From Paraphaeosphaeria minitans (lineage: Eukaryota > Ascomycota > Dothideomycetes > Pleosporales > Didymosphaeriaceae): 64,000 nt of DNA. The stretch lies in contig WJXW01000008.1 of NCBI GenBank assembly GCA_015832175.1, positions 1,302,001 through 1,366,000 of the forward strand, given 5' to 3'. Numbering within the stretch: the first letter of the stretch is position 1; each line of letters opens with the position of its first letter. Of this stretch, positions 1 through 11,230 are shown piece by piece. The notes below the pieces were generated by a model that ran no database searches, was not told the origin of the DNA, and was given only the letters and a program-made list of their open reading frames with translations. A program made the position numbers and the translations under genes.

Positions 1-2
1 CG

Positions 3-3000
3 ACCGAGTCCACCGATATAGCGGCACTCCTAATTGAACTAGAGACTGGACCTTTACTCGCCATTTCAGTTTATATCCCCGCCAAATCGGATTCGGAGGA
101 CAGCGAACTGAACAGCAGACTTGACATAATTCGGAGGACAATTGACACCACTCGGCGGAATCATGATAAAAGAGTCGAAATACTCATTGCCGGGGACTTT
201 AACAGGCACGACCAGTTCTGGGGCGGTGACTTGGTTGCAACCTCCCAGCGCCAAGGAGAAGGTGAACCCATCATCCAACTCATGTCGGAACTCGATCTCC
301 AGTGTCCACTCCCCAGAGGGATCGAAACTTGGATCTCCTATAATGGGGAACACAGTTCGACAATCGACTTAATCCTGGTAACACAAGAACTCGCGTCGGA
401 AATACAGCGATGCACTACAGACTCGATGGCGCATGGCTCCGATCACCTAGCTATCTGCACGGAGTTTGCCATCGATCTTACGCACGAGAAAGGGACACCA
501 AGAAAACTCTGGAAGAAAGCGCGCTGGGACCCAATTAGGAAAGTCGTCGCAGGAGAGCTGGAGCGCCGATCCCAGCCGGACATCCCGGGAGACGTAGACA
601 GTTACTGCCAGTTTGTCACAGAATGCATAGCGCCAGCCATCGAAAAATATGTCCCAGTGGCCAGACCGTCACCATACGCGAAGAGATGGTGGACGGAAGA
701 CCTAACGGAACTAAGGAAACACTACACGTATTGGCGTAACAAGGCTAGCGCATCTCGAAGAGCGAATACACCTGACCCAGGCCTCCAACAGATGGCGGTG
801 ACTTGTAGGAAAAGGTACCATGACGCCATCAGAAACCAGAGGAAAACTCACTGGCAGGACTTTGTTGCCGAAGCCCGGAACATCTGGACCATAGCGCGGT
901 ACTTAGACCCAGCTCAGTGTGCGACCTTTGCAAGAATTCCAGCCATCAAAACCTACGAAGGGGTGAGCACGTCTAATGGCGAGATCGCTAGATGCTTGTT
1001 AGAGGAATTCTTTAAGCCCCCGCCAGGAGTCACCGAGGAGCCGGAAGACGAGAGGCCGCGAGAGGCTTTACCAATGGAACCACTCTCGGAGGTTGAAGTA
1101 CAAAGGGCGATATTCGCGTCCAACCCATACAAGGCCCCGGGACGAGACGGCTTACCAGCCATCGTATGGCAGCAACTGTGGCCAGTCCTCAAACACCACA
1201 TCGTAGCGCTATTCAAGTTATCACTCGAAACGGCGACGCTTCCATCGGAGTGGAGAGTAGCAAAGATTGTACCCCTGCGAAAACCAAACAAACCGGACTA
1301 CACGGTAGCCAAGGCATACCGACCCATCTCCCTTCTCGCGACCCTAGGAAAGAGCTTAGAAGCAGTAGTAGCTGAAAGGCTATCCTTCCTAGCGGAGGCA
1401 CACCGCCTGCTTCCAAAGAGCCACTTTGGAGCGAGGAAAGGCAGATCGACAACCCAAGCGTTGACTATACTCCAGGAAAGCATCTTCCAGGCCTGGAGGG
1501 ATAAGAGGGTTCTAAGTCTGGTCAGTTTCGACGTAAAAGGCGCTTACAATGGGGTTAATATCGATGTCCTTGCGAAAAGACTAAGGAAGAGAGGAATCCC
1601 CAACGCATTGGTGGATTGGATAACTTGCTTCTGCAGCCAGCGAAAAGCGTCGGTCGTAGTAAATGGCCATACCACTGAGACAGTCGATCTACCACAAGCG
1701 GGCTTACCTCAGGGTTCCCCACTCTCCCCGATCCTGTTTCTCTTCTTCAACGCAGATTTGGTTTCATCCAAAATAAACCGCAACAAAGGGGCGATAGCAT
1801 TTATAGATGACTACACAGCGTGGGTCACCGGAGCGTCAGATGGAGAGAACACCAACCTATTACAAGAAACGGTAGTAGCAAAAGCAGAACAGTGGGCACG
1901 GAGTAGCGGCGCCACCTTCGAAGCTGATAAGACGGCCTTCATCCACTTCACGCGCAGGAACAACACAGTATCGAGCAGCCCACTCTTCGTCAATGAAGAA
2001 GCGATACGGCCACAAACAGAAGTAAAGATTCTAGGAGTAGTTTTCGACCAGAAACTCCGATTTAGCCAACACACGGCCAGAGCGGCTAAGAGAGGAATTA
2101 GGGCAGCGCTAGCACTGAAGCGAATCAAAGGGATGACCGTAGGAACGGCGAGGCAACTTTTCACCTCAACCGTAACACCTACAGTCGATTACGCATCACC
2201 GATATGGTCCACAAGTCTGACAGGTCGTACAACTAAAATGCTAAACCAGATACAGCGTATCGGCACGCAAGCCATAATCGGAGCTTTCCGCACAGTGGCA
2301 CTAATCAGGGCCGAGATGGAAGCAGGTATCGAGCAGCTCACGGCCCGCATGCACCGCCAGGAGTATAAATTCTGGGTCAAATGCCACACTCTTCCCGTAA
2401 ACCATCCCTGGTGGAAAATACGTCGGGGAATAGATACCAAAAACAAGCGCTTCCCGTCGCCGCTCCAGCGCATCGCAATGCAACTCGATTCGGTCGACCT
2501 CACGGAGATGGAAAGAATCGATCCATTCTGCATACCCCCTTGGCAACAAGGGATAGAAGCACAGATCCTCGAGGGAGAGGAAGCACAAAAATGGGCAGAA
2601 GACTCCGACGAGTTAAAAGTTTTTGTGGATGCCTCATACCGAGGACACAACGCAGGAGTAGGGGTCTATCATTCGGCCAGAAGAAGTGACAACTCGGTAG
2701 TCGAACACCGCGAGGCGGTAAAGATCGGGAAGAACGCTGGATACACATCCACCCATGTCGAACTCACTGCGATTCAAGCCGCACTGGAACTCATTTCAGC
2801 AATATGGTCACCCGACACGATCGCCCGATTTGGCAACAAGGCCAGAGATCTCACGTATGTGATAGTGAGCGACAGTCAATCAGCGATCAGAGCAGTGTCG
2901 CGCCCCTCTCGCCAAAGTGGCCAGGCGGTGATCCGACTGATTGTAAACACCACAATGGAAATTAAAAGAAGGGGAGGCCCACATATCCGCCTCCAATGGG

Positions 3001-3566
3001 TCCCCGCTCACGCTATGGTAGTGGGAGACGAGATCGCAGATGAGCTGGCAAAGCAAGCAACGGAAGGGACCCTGGACCCTATTCCTGGGCTTACGTTGTC
3101 GGCAGCTCTCAAGAAGACTCTCTCATGCATACCGAAGATAAAGCTCGAGAAACCGGTCGACATAGACACAGCACTTCCTGGAAAGCATACGAAAAGCATC
3201 TATGATCTACAAACCTACAAGAGAGCAGCAGTGCTATGCCAACTGCGCACAGGGAAATGCCGGTTAAACAGTTATCTAGCCAAGATAGGTGCTACCAATT
3301 CGGACAGATGCACCTGCCGGGGACGCCAGCCGGAAACGGTACGCCATTTCGTGTTCGAATGCCCGCTGTGGAAAGAAGAACGCAAAACGCTCCAGGAAGT
3401 CGCAGGCAACAGATGGGGAGATCTATCCTTCTTTCTAGGAGGTCGATCTGAACAGCGGCTTCCGTCCGGTGAGCTCTTGGATGGGAAAGCCGAATCCTGG
3501 AAACCAAATCTCGACGTAGTCAACCAGACCATTGAATTTGCAATGGCCACCGGACGGTTATGCTAA
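3..3566 (+). CDS. LINE ORF2: endonuclease/reverse transcriptase/RNase H (5' incomplete)
   Basis: The frame is open from the window edge to a TAA at 3564-3566, about 1187 codons. A Met at 231 is internal, because endonuclease motifs lie upstream of it, including the AGDFN motif near 190-204. In order I see: APE-type endonuclease (GDFNRHDQFWGG, then TIDLILVT near 360 and GSDHLAI near 435), reverse transcriptase (GLPQGSPLSPILF near 1700 and the catalytic FIDD at about 1800), RNase H with its acidic residues (VFVDAS near 2620, THVELTAIQ near 2755, VSDSQSAI near 2868, GDEIADELA near 3025), and a C-terminal Cys/His knuckle (CTCRGRQPETVRHFVFECP, 3309-3365). It would act in target-primed reverse transcription in the nucleus. 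The key residues are present, so it could be active if the 5' part is intact. Confidence 0.93.
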   Translation, partial: TESTDIAALLIELETGPLLAISVYIPAKSDSEDSELNSRLDIIRRTIDTTRRNHDKRVEILIAGDFNRHDQFWGGDLVATSQRQGEGEPIIQLMSELDLQCPLPRGIETWISYNGEHSSTIDLILVTQELASEIQRCTTDSMAHGSDHLAICTEFAIDLTHEKGTPRKLWKKARWDPIRKVVAGELERRSQPDIPGDVDSYCQFVTECIAPAIEKYVPVARPSPYAKRWWTEDLTELRKHYTYWRNKASASRRANTPDPGLQQMAVTCRKRYHDAIRNQRKTHWQDFVAEARNIWTIARYLDPAQCATFARIPAIKTYEGVSTSNGEIARCLLEEFFKPPPGVTEEPEDERPREALPMEPLSEVEVQRAIFASNPYKAPGRDGLPAIVWQQLWPVLKHHIVALFKLSLETATLPSEWRVAKIVPLRKPNKPDYTVAKAYRPISLLATLGKSLEAVVAERLSFLAEAHRLLPKSHFGARKGRSTTQALTILQESIFQAWRDKRVLSLVSFDVKGAYNGVNIDVLAKRLRKRGIPNALVDWITCFCSQRKASVVVNGHTTETVDLPQAGLPQGSPLSPILFLFFNADLVSSKINRNKGAIAFIDDYTAWVTGASDGENTNLLQETVVAKAEQWARSSGATFEADKTAFIHFTRRNNTVSSSPLFVNEEAIRPQTEVKILGVVFDQKLRFSQHTARAAKRGIRAALALKRIKGMTVGTARQLFTSTVTPTVDYASPIWSTSLTGRTTKMLNQIQRIGTQAIIGAFRTVALIRAEMEAGIEQLTARMHRQEYKFWVKCHTLPVNHPWWKIRRGIDTKNKRFPSPLQRIAMQLDSVDLTEMERIDPFCIPPWQQGIEAQILEGEEAQKWAEDSDELKVFVDASYRGHNAGVGVYHSARRSDNSVVEHREAVKIGKNAGYTSTHVELTAIQAALELISAIWSPDTIARFGNKARDLTYVIVSDSQSAIRAVSRPSRQSGQAVIRLIVNTTMEIKRRGGPHIRLQWVPAHAMVVGDEIADELAKQATEGTLDPIPGLTLSAALKKTLSCIPKIKLEKPVDIDTALPGKHTKSIYDLQTYKRAAVLCQLRTGKCRLNSYLAKIGATNSDRCTCRGRQPETVRHFVFECPLWKEERKTLQEVAGNRWGDLSFFLGGRSEQRLPSGELLDGKAESWKPNLDVVNQTIEFAMATGRLC

Positions 3567-3874
3567 CCATAAACTCTGACCTTAGACATTCCCCAGGATA
3601 CTCCCACAATATCTCCCGTTTGGACTCGAAGTCGACTGGCCGGTAACAAGAAAGCCGACGACCGGGAAATTGCTCTCGGAGGCGCAGTGCAGGTAGGGGT
3701 AAGGAGGATCTCTGGGTGGACACCTAGTGTTGGCAACAGTTGATACAGGAAGGTGAGGACGAAGCGCGTCGGGCTTAGAATGAAACGGGGACTCGACGGA
3801 ATTTCATTGGCCGGAAGAGACAGAAGTAGTTTAGGCAGCCTACGGGCCGAAAGGCACCCGAGTGGCGTAAGAAT

Positions 3875-3894
3875 AAACCAAACCAAACCAAACC
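3875..3894 (+). repeat. LINE 3'-terminal microsatellite (AAACC)4
   Basis: Four exact AAACC units lie about 310 bp after the ORF2 stop. This is the expected place and form for the 3' tail of the LINE and sets its right-hand boundary. Confidence 0.8.
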
Positions 3895-4759
3895 TCCATT
3901 GCCGTGTTTGATAATTGACAAACACGTTAAGACAACGCAGTATCTGCATGTGATGCTTCATGAACTCGTCGAAGGGGTACTGGCGACGAATCTATTCTAG
4001 ACACCCGTGAAAGTAATGTAGCAGTGCACTCCTTGGAGGTACTGTGGTGTCCGGCGTAAGTAGTGTCGGTGGTCTGTGCGATAGCCAGGGACCTCATCAA
4101 GTAGGCCACAGCTCGAATTTGGCCGTAGAAATCCGAAAAAACTTAGTTTTAACAGATCTCTTATTAAGTATCTTTTATACTATCTAGATTTAAGTTCCCA
4201 GTTGTGGACGTGCACAAAGGTGGATTGTATGTGTCGTGGAAACCCCTGTCAGAGCGCGGACCACCGACACTACTTACGCCGGATACCACAGTAGTGACGT
4301 TAATGACAAAGTAATTTGATAGTACTGGACTTGGCGATTGGATCGAATCGAGCATGTGGGTTATCCAGTAATGCACTACGCTCAGGTCAAGGCCAGAGAC
4401 CATGCTGTTTCCAGGAGGTCAAGAAGGCAGAATGCATCGATGTGCGACAACATGGTAGCGTGCAGGTGAGAGGGGAAGTGGCCATGGCGTTAAAGCGGAA
4501 GTGCGGCAAGCAGCCATAGACCTAGATTTAAGGCACCAAGATCTCCCTCATCATTAAGGCCACTGCATTCCACAGATATTGATCTTTGCATCTTCGTTGA
4601 ACTCCAATTACGTCCTGATCTCCCATCTGGCAAACCAAACCTATCTTGCTTTACAGCAAAGCAAAAGCCACAAGGTAAAACCAAGAAAGAACGCTCTGTG
4701 GGCTGCATGCTCAGGATGATACAGGAACTCCTCTTACTACGCTACTGGAAACATTCAGA
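3895..4759. other. Intergenic; contains only an inverted repeat
   Basis: I see no convincing coding region between the LINE tail and the small ORF at 4760. The only structure is the imperfect inverted repeat with arms 4040-4080 and 4253-4293, listed separately. Confidence 0.5.
4040..4293. repeat. Imperfect inverted repeat, ~41-bp arms, ~170-bp loop
   Basis: The arms 4040-4080 and 4253-4293 are reverse complements with only a few differences. The shared core is GTCCGGCGTAAGTAGTG with one transition at its start, followed by TCGGTGGTC. The differences are mainly transitions. The AT-rich loop has no ORF of note. It could be a small foldback (MITE-like) element or a relic of a larger palindrome. 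Confidence 0.7.
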
Positions 4760-5023
4760 ATGCCCACCAGCTCATCTAACACCGGCACGAACCACTCCGA
4801 CCCAGGACGCGTTGGAAACAATACCCAGACGAACGGTAACGGCGAGACTGCGACCCGCAATGACCAGCGCAGCACTTCAACCAATGCGGCAGGCAGCAGT
4901 CCGCGTACTGTATATGTCAACGACTTGCAGGACGATCCTGCTAAGGCTGGAACCCGCAACCATGATTATCTTAAATATTTCTATGATGAGCCGCAGACGA
5001 ACGACAACGAGTCAAAGGCATAG
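4760..5023 (+). CDS. Small disordered hypothetical protein (87 aa)
   Basis: An ATG in acceptable context opens an 87-codon frame ending in TAG at 5021-5023. The product is rich in Ser, Thr, Asn and Gly in its first 50 residues and acidic and polar towards its end (LKYFYDEPQTN), with no membrane segment or signal peptide. The composition is that of a real low-complexity fungal protein rather than a random frame, and an antisense or overlapping alternative looks less protein-like. I do not recognise a family. No intron is needed. A similar style of small disordered gene lies 0.9 kb downstream, but I see no clear sequence homology between the two. Confidence 0.4.
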   Translation: MPTSSSNTGTNHSDPGRVGNNTQTNGNGETATRNDQRSTSTNAAGSSPRTVYVNDLQDDPAKAGTRNHDYLKYFYDEPQTNDNESKA

Positions 5024-5952
5024 TCAATTTCAGTATTTCTGAAGCTTGATGGCTCTTAACAATGAAGCATGGGATTCACAGGCGGGGTCGTGTTCTCGAC
5101 AAGGACGCAATGACAATGAGCAGAACTAGTCTATGCAATTCATCGTGCTTCACATTCAATCTTGTGACCAATCTGCAAGCCTCTTCACATGTGTTCCCAG
5201 TTTGACGGCGGTCAACCTGCGCAGTTTCGGTGATCGACAGCAGCACGGTTTGGTTTGTCTCTGCGTCAATAATAGCTTTTGTTGAACGCCGCATCGACGC
5301 CAGACTCACTGCAGCCAAATCAACTTATCCCTGGAATCTTGGCGTGGGACACTGCAGGCTCCCTAGTCTCCACTGGACTTTGTGAAATGAGACTAGAGAC
5401 CGACAGCGGCAAAAGCTTACTGGTTTTCGGAATAATACCAAATCAACGAAGCCGAACAGAGCATTGAAAGCGAAGTCCATGCCCTAACTTGAGTTAGCTT
5501 CGCGCTGCACAGAAATGGAATTGACGCTATCATTGTTACATGGATGCAGCAACGCAATGCCCTGTATAGACAGACTTTGATTAACACTGCATATCGAAAG
5601 GTGGGTCCTGTCTTCTGGGCCGTGTCAAACAATGCAGTGGCTTGCGAAATGAGGGGGCGAGAGGGCATGGCGTCGAAACGAGACTGCGGCAAGCTGATAT
5701 GGACCGTGGGGAAGGCTTGTGATACGCATATAAACTCCTCAATCTGCCTCTCCGAAAAGCATCAGACCCTCTTGTCGAGAAAGTTTCCCACTGAATCCAC
5801 CAATATCACCTCGGCTTCTGTAGCAAGATCTTCGGCATCTCTAAAGGTACGAAGGTCTAGTGAAAACATCTCTCTCACATATACAGCACACTCACATAAT
5901 CTTAGCGATTTGATTCAGCACTATAACGTATATACTCTGAGCTGTAGCAAAC
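5024..5952. other. Intergenic, no feature recognised
   Basis: Short frames occur on both strands, but none has a recognisable domain or convincing coding character. The last ~80 bases before 5953 are AT-rich and are likely the promoter/leader of the spliced gene that follows. Confidence 0.4.
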
Positions 5953-6451
5953 ATGTCCACCTCCGACGATCAGCCGCAACCTCCTCAACAGGGAGAAGCT
6001 GTCGCTACAAATGGTCATCCACATCCTCTACATCCTCTACGTAGCAACCCCGTGACCACTGGTGGAGGAACAACAAGCAGCAATGTGAATGCTGCTCCAG
6101 AAAGTAGTAGCCAGCGGACTCTATTGAGCGCACATTTGGCCCCGGCGGATGAGGATGACCAAAGAGAGTTGGAAGCTGCTTGGGAAGCTGCTGCTACACC
6201 TGGTGGGAACGCTACAGATAACATATCCAACATCCACTGACCTCCTCTAAGAACATCCACCCACGCCCGCACCATCTTCGACCGATTCGGATGCCTCGAA
6301 TGCGCCGGGTCACCGAAACGAGGCGACAGTCAATGGAGCACCGGACGGTCAAGCTTTGGGAGACAGGGTTGTTGAAGCAACACCAATCGAGGACCACTTG
6401 CACAGAGGCACTGATGAAGAGAGAGAGAGGCTAGGGTTGAATAATTGGTAG
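5953..6451 (+). CDS. Spliced hypothetical disordered protein (149 aa)
   Basis: Two exons are proposed: 5953-6202 and 6252-6451, with a 49-nt intron 6203-6251 (donor GTGGGA, a CTGAC branch site close to the acceptor, acceptor CTAAG). Without splicing the frame stops at 6238. With splicing the frame carries on through a protein-like exon to TAG at 6449-6451, which is good evidence for the intron. The 149-aa product is rich in Pro, Ser, Thr and Gln, with an acidic helix-like stretch (ADEDDQRELEAAWEAA) around residues 64-80 and a charged C-terminus (TDEERERLGLNNW). I recognise no domain. The donor is weak, so the exact splice point is less certain than the exon pair. Confidence 0.55.
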
Positions 6452-8069
6452 AAACGTGGTATGCGAAGCACAGTCGACGTGACTGACGTGACTTGGGCGC
6501 TCAACATCGTCACGTCCACTCAAAGGTACTTACCAACACCTACAGAACGGCTTCGATGATGAAGAACAATCGCACACGGCTGGACATGTTATCATCATTA
6601 TCTACTTTAGCATAACCAACTGGTATCTACACTCTTTATACTCTCGCCTTCTAACTTATGTGTGAACTTTGCGGCTAGCAACGGACGCTGATACGGTTGA
6701 TATCGCCAAGTCACTAATAAAGACAATGGGAATGTCCGCCCTTATAGAGAAGCGCACAACGTATGCTGCGTCCCTAACGTGTACCTCTCCGTCCACGGGG
6801 GTCAGAGAATGGGAATCATAGACTGTTGGAACTCTTCGTTCTGTACAGTACTATGACTGCTCTTGTCTATCGTTGCAGAAAGAAAATAATCGCGCTAAAA
6901 ATAGGTGTAGCAGATGCAGATATAGCGCGCAAAACTGGGCCTCTTTACAGAGGTCTTCTTCGTGGCTACTTTCGAGCTCATAGTTACCCTGAGAGACTGG
7001 TCTCGGGCCCTATTCCGTCGGTGTCTCTATGGTCTCCGAAGATGCGTGTAGTGTGAACGGCGCGCTCATGGGAACGACCGCACTATAATTTAGCTCCAGA
7101 TGTGCTGACATTTCCATATGTGCAAAGATCACTGTTGCTGTTCGATAGTGTTGAGAAGCGCGGTGCTGACCAAGATCTATTAAACGCTGAGGTGCTGACA
7201 CCATGCAAGTGGCGTCAATTCGCAGTGACGCGCGTCAACCAAAGAACTCGAATGTTTGTTGGCGAGTGATCATATCAAAGAAGAGAATATAGATCAATTT
7301 CTGCTGGCTACCTTGACCATATCTCTATAATCTATCGCCTATATCGTTCAGGAGAGATCGTGCGTGTCCTCACACCGACAAATTACTTCCCATGATATTT
7401 TCAAGCCTTGCAATCGCCGCTTTAACAAAGGAACGTTGTCTCTCCGGCATATGTACTGGAAATTTCCACGTCGGTGGTATCCTGGAGGGTGAGGCGCAAA
7501 TCATGAGTAAATATGCCTCTGTAGGCCTTGGGGAACAAAAATTTAGACGCGGGTACATTGCTCCGTGAGGCGAGAATACCTTAGACATAGATAGAAGCCA
7601 GATCACGACAGAGGTGGGGGAGAGATAGTGACGAGGATGTCTGTTCGTCTGCAGCATACCATAGGCTACTACATAACCAACAATATGGCGTAGTGCTGAG
7701 TGCTCCGTCTTTCAGGAATGGAAAATAGGAACCCAATTATGAGAAATCAAGAAACAATTGCCCTCGACTTTAACTACCTATCAAGATCATCGTTCGTGGT
7801 CGGATTGCGTGTGGGACCCAAAGCGCGAATCTGCCTCGGCTCGGTATACAGCCAATCGTTCCTTAGTATAGACCGGACGTTTGTCCTGCGGCGATTGACG
7901 TCTTTCAGAATTGCCGTTTCCGGTATTTTGGACATGTGGCCTCCGACTGCCTTGATCGGGCCTGCGCTGTGTAGGATTTTCCATACTTTCGTGGCAAGCT
8001 GCTCTAGCCACTTCCCTTCCTCAGCGGCAGAGCAGGCAAGCAGAGAAGTAGCCTCTCCAAATATCGCTC
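6452..8069. other. Intergenic, no gene recognised
   Basis: Only short frames without recognisable domains are present. A minus-strand frame at 7370-7657 has some protein-like composition, but I cannot place it in any family. Confidence 0.4.
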
Positions 8070-8680
8070 TAGATGCCAGGCGTACATCGCTTCCGATCGC
8101 GGCAATCCAGAGACGCGACCCACTAAGCATGGTTTGGCCCCAGCGTGAGGGCGCTTAAGATTAGGCGCTGATAGGACATGTTCCTATGAATTCTCTCTGA
8201 TATTTCAACGATATCTCTGAGGTAGTTCGTGCGAGGGGTGATGCCGTTCAGCACGTGGGCTCGTCGATGCGGCACGTAATTACCAAACATCATCGGTCGG
8301 CGACAGGCTGATCGGGAAACCCATAGAAAGGTAATTGGGCTCTACCGTTACTTCGTGTCGCCGTTGCAATCATATGCATATTGCTGCGTTCGATGGACAG
8401 CTCATGTTGTTGGCTTGCTCGTCGATTTGCTGTCTATGGCGCCCGAATGAGCAGCCGCCAAGCTGTCCAACGAGTCAGACCATGACCTTATGTTTGCGAA
8501 GACAGTGCAAGACTTTGAACGAAAAAGTGCAGAATCCAAACCTGGCATACGAATCTCAAAAACAGAGATACGAGATTTGGTTTCTGCAATGCTTTAATCG
8601 TGATCTGTGACGCAGGAGCGGTGTCTGGGCCCAAAAACCGTAATTGGTAACTTCTTATACCTAGGGTCCGCGCCAGGGTT
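8070..8680 (-). repeat. Decayed inverted duplication, copy A (partner 53055-53690)
   Basis: The reverse complement of this segment aligns with 53055-53690 over about 600 bp with interruptions. Shared landmarks include CCTAATCTTAAGCGCCCTCA, the block ending in CAGACACCGCTCCTGC, and GTTGCAACGGCGACACGAAG with one or two changes. Neither copy keeps a convincing open frame, although several short stretches translate similarly in both (for example GITPRTNYLTD). It may be an old dispersed element or a segmental duplication; I could not identify its class. Confidence 0.75.
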
Positions 8681-9388
8681 CTGCCCTCAGCATGCGGGGC
8701 CGTTCTGCCCCAGAGTGACGTTCTCAGCACTATCAACAACATACATATGCAGCGATGACATGATGCGCTCGATGTCTTGGGATCTACCCGTCAGCCGTCG
8801 TCTCTCATGTGAGATCCTTGCTCCGATCAGATCGAGCCACTTCCGTGATTTCGACATTTCCTGGCATACTCGACTAATGTCTACTGCAGCTCCACCATTT
8901 GCGTGGTGGACCAGTCTGACTCGGCCACAGACCTGCGGCTAGACGAAAACGGCCCCAGCAAGAGCCCAGCGCGGTGAAGTTATCAGTGGAGCCCTAGAGC
9001 ATCCCGGCACGCAGGCGCTGAGATGAGAGCCAGAATGCGGGAGAGACCAGCGTGACGGTGCCAAAAGCTCTTGCCGTGGCCAAAGCGCAAACTATACCGG
9101 TACCACTGCAAGTGATTCCCAATGCCGCTCCCCACCGGTGCGGCATAACGTCTGCATCTGTGGCACCCCTGCATCCTCTCTCCTACGCCCGTCCCCATTC
9201 CTTGCGAAACCACAACAACACGCCGCCCCGCACTCTGCTTGTTCCTCGCACCCGCCCCTGTTGCTCCTGTACCAGACGGCCGTCGCCGCCCACGGCCGCA
9301 TGTCGAGCCTGCCAGCTGGATTCTTGAGGGAGCTCTTGACCCGCTAGACACGCACTCTTCGCGAGGCCGTCCAGCACCCGCAGGCACA
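8681..9388. other. GC-rich leader region, no gene recognised
   Basis: The region becomes C-rich from about 9100 (many CCCC and CCGCC runs on the + strand). Long overlapping frames appear on both strands because of composition, not because of domains. It most likely holds the former promoter and 5' untranslated region of the Reg1-like pseudogene. Confidence 0.4.
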
Positions 9389-11230
9389 ATGACAAACTTT
9401 ATGGCGGCCCCTGGAGAGATGTTGTCGCAGCATGCCCGGCTCCGCCCGTCCGCCTCACAGGCCTCGTTCTTCGACTCCAAGCAGGCCCCATTTGCCGTGC
9501 GCAGGAACAGCTACTCCTTCTCCAACTTGCGCTCGACGTTGAACTCGTCGCGGTCCTCGTCGATCCGGTCGACGCCAGCGAGTAGCCTGTCGCTCGACAC
9601 CAAGTCGGAGGGCGCGTTGAGCAACAGCGATGATAAATGCCTCGCCTTCTCCGCCTACTGGGTGGCAGAGAAGCCCAAAGACATTGACTCAGACGCGCCG
9701 CCCTCAAGTCCCTTGCCTGCCACCGACATACCATCGCCCGCACAACCGCCGGCGTCTTACCCCGGTCACGTTCCGGTGTCCGAGGACGACACGAATCTGG
9801 GCCCTGAGCCCTCACAGCACGTTGATTACCTCTCACACGATTGGAAAGAGGAGGATATGTGGTCATCATGGCGGCACATCGTCGAGCACCGCAGTGTGTA
9901 CCGCGAGCGTTCAATTAGAGAACGCATCGTGGAGGCAGTGGGCAAAATCGCCATTTGGACTTAGGACCGTCACCCCTGAATCCCTGAACTGGTAAGTTCG
10001 CCACGCGTAGCCATTTCGTTCGGAACTTAGACTGATGCCCAATTAGGTTGAAGGAGAGCGACGTGACATGGCTATATGGCCCCTTACAGCCTTCTACGAA
10101 CCTTACTGTCAAGCAGCATACTTCGGAGCACACGAGCCGCCTGACTCAATCAAATTCCCTTCTGAACAAGAAGCCGACCTTGAAGAAGCGGAGCATTTCC
10201 GAGGTGATGCAGAAGTCTGTTTCTGCATCGTCATTAGTCGGTCAAGCCGCAGCAGTGCAAGCACAGCAAGCGACTAGCGTAACTTTCGAGGGTGGGAGAT
10301 GGCGACCATTAGTCGGCCGTGCGACTGCATCCTGCTTCGCATTGATCCCAACCCGCACTAATAGCCAATACACTACCGACTATTTCTCCTCCCAGTCCAC
10401 ATCTGGCCTAATCAAGCCCGTCCACGGAGAAAGGAAACACATCCGGTTCAATGAGAAAGTCGAGCAATGCGTCGCCGTAGAATGCAAAGCTGTAGACGAG
10501 GACCACGATGAGGATTTCAACCATAACCCATGGGCAAAGTATCGGGACGATGACTTTTCGTCAAATAAAGGCATTGTAATGATAAAGAGGTCGGGGGGAG
10601 AGCGGCCCTTATCGCAACCAAACTCGAAAACGAGCATAAGTTCAGAGAACAAGACGATCGCGAAGCTACCACCCACGACTCTCATGTATAGAACCGATTC
10701 TTCCGACGTCACAACGCAGCAACGTACACATTCCCTAGGATTCTTCCAGTCAAGTCGACTATCACCCTCACCGTCCCAGGAAAGCCTGCGACCATCTAGT
10801 CCTTCTAGTAACTTTCCCCGTGCCGGTTGATGACGAGGAGGACATTGCCTTCAACCCCGCGGGTGCTTACGAAATGAAAAGGGCCAGCACCCCCACCCCA
10901 TCTGACCCATGTTCGATACACCTCGATGAACCACCTATAGAAGCATCAGACCCTAGTGTATTAAGGCGAACAACTTTGGGTATGTTTATACCTTTCGAAG
11001 ATGAGGACGAGAATCCGCAGCAACCCGGCATAATAGGTCGAGTAGTAGATACAGTTAACACAGCGCGAGCTATAGCTCACGTGATCTCGAACGGCTTTCT
11101 CTATTTGGGACACGGTCTAGGATGGACTGGCGGCATGCTTGTTCCAATAGAGCCGATTGGAGCTTGTATGCGTACAGGAACTATATTAAGTGTGGAGCCA
11201 TGGATATGGTTCCGCCGGAATAAACAATAA
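9389..11230 (+). pseudogene. Reg1/Hex2-type protein phosphatase regulator (DUF1752), frameshifted
   Basis: Fungal Reg1 proteins are regulatory subunits of type 1 phosphatase in glucose repression. The likely ATG is at 9389. The DUF1752 signature is visible: DYLSHDWKEEDMWSSWRHIV, then LENASWRQWAKS, LRTVTPESLNW and, after an intron, DVTWLYGPLQ. The intron 9992-10046 (55 nt, GTAAGT donor, AATTAG acceptor) is intact. Later blocks are a KKRSISEVM segment, ERKHIRFNEKVEQCVAVE, and a C-terminal GRVVDTVNTARAIAHVI motif. The frame breaks at least twice: near 9915, between RERS and LENASW, and near 10805-10828, just before PVDDEEDIAFNPAGAYEMK. The protein is also short for the family and its tail after AHVI is divergent. 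I read it as a decayed duplicate; if both breaks were sequencing errors it would be a gene. Confidence 0.8.

Larger units (their letters stand above)
1..3894 (+). mobile_element. Tad/I-type LINE, 3' portion
   Basis: This is the 3' part of a non-LTR retrotransposon that continues off the left edge. It holds one long ORF2 frame (endonuclease, reverse transcriptase, RNase H, C-terminal zinc motif), about 310 bp of 3' untranslated sequence, and a terminal short tandem repeat, (AAACC)4, at 3875-3894. Such a tail is typical of fungal LINEs lacking a long poly(A). The frame has no internal stop, so this copy looks young. The 5' end and any ORF1 lie outside the window, and I could not define a target-site duplication. 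Confidence 0.9.
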
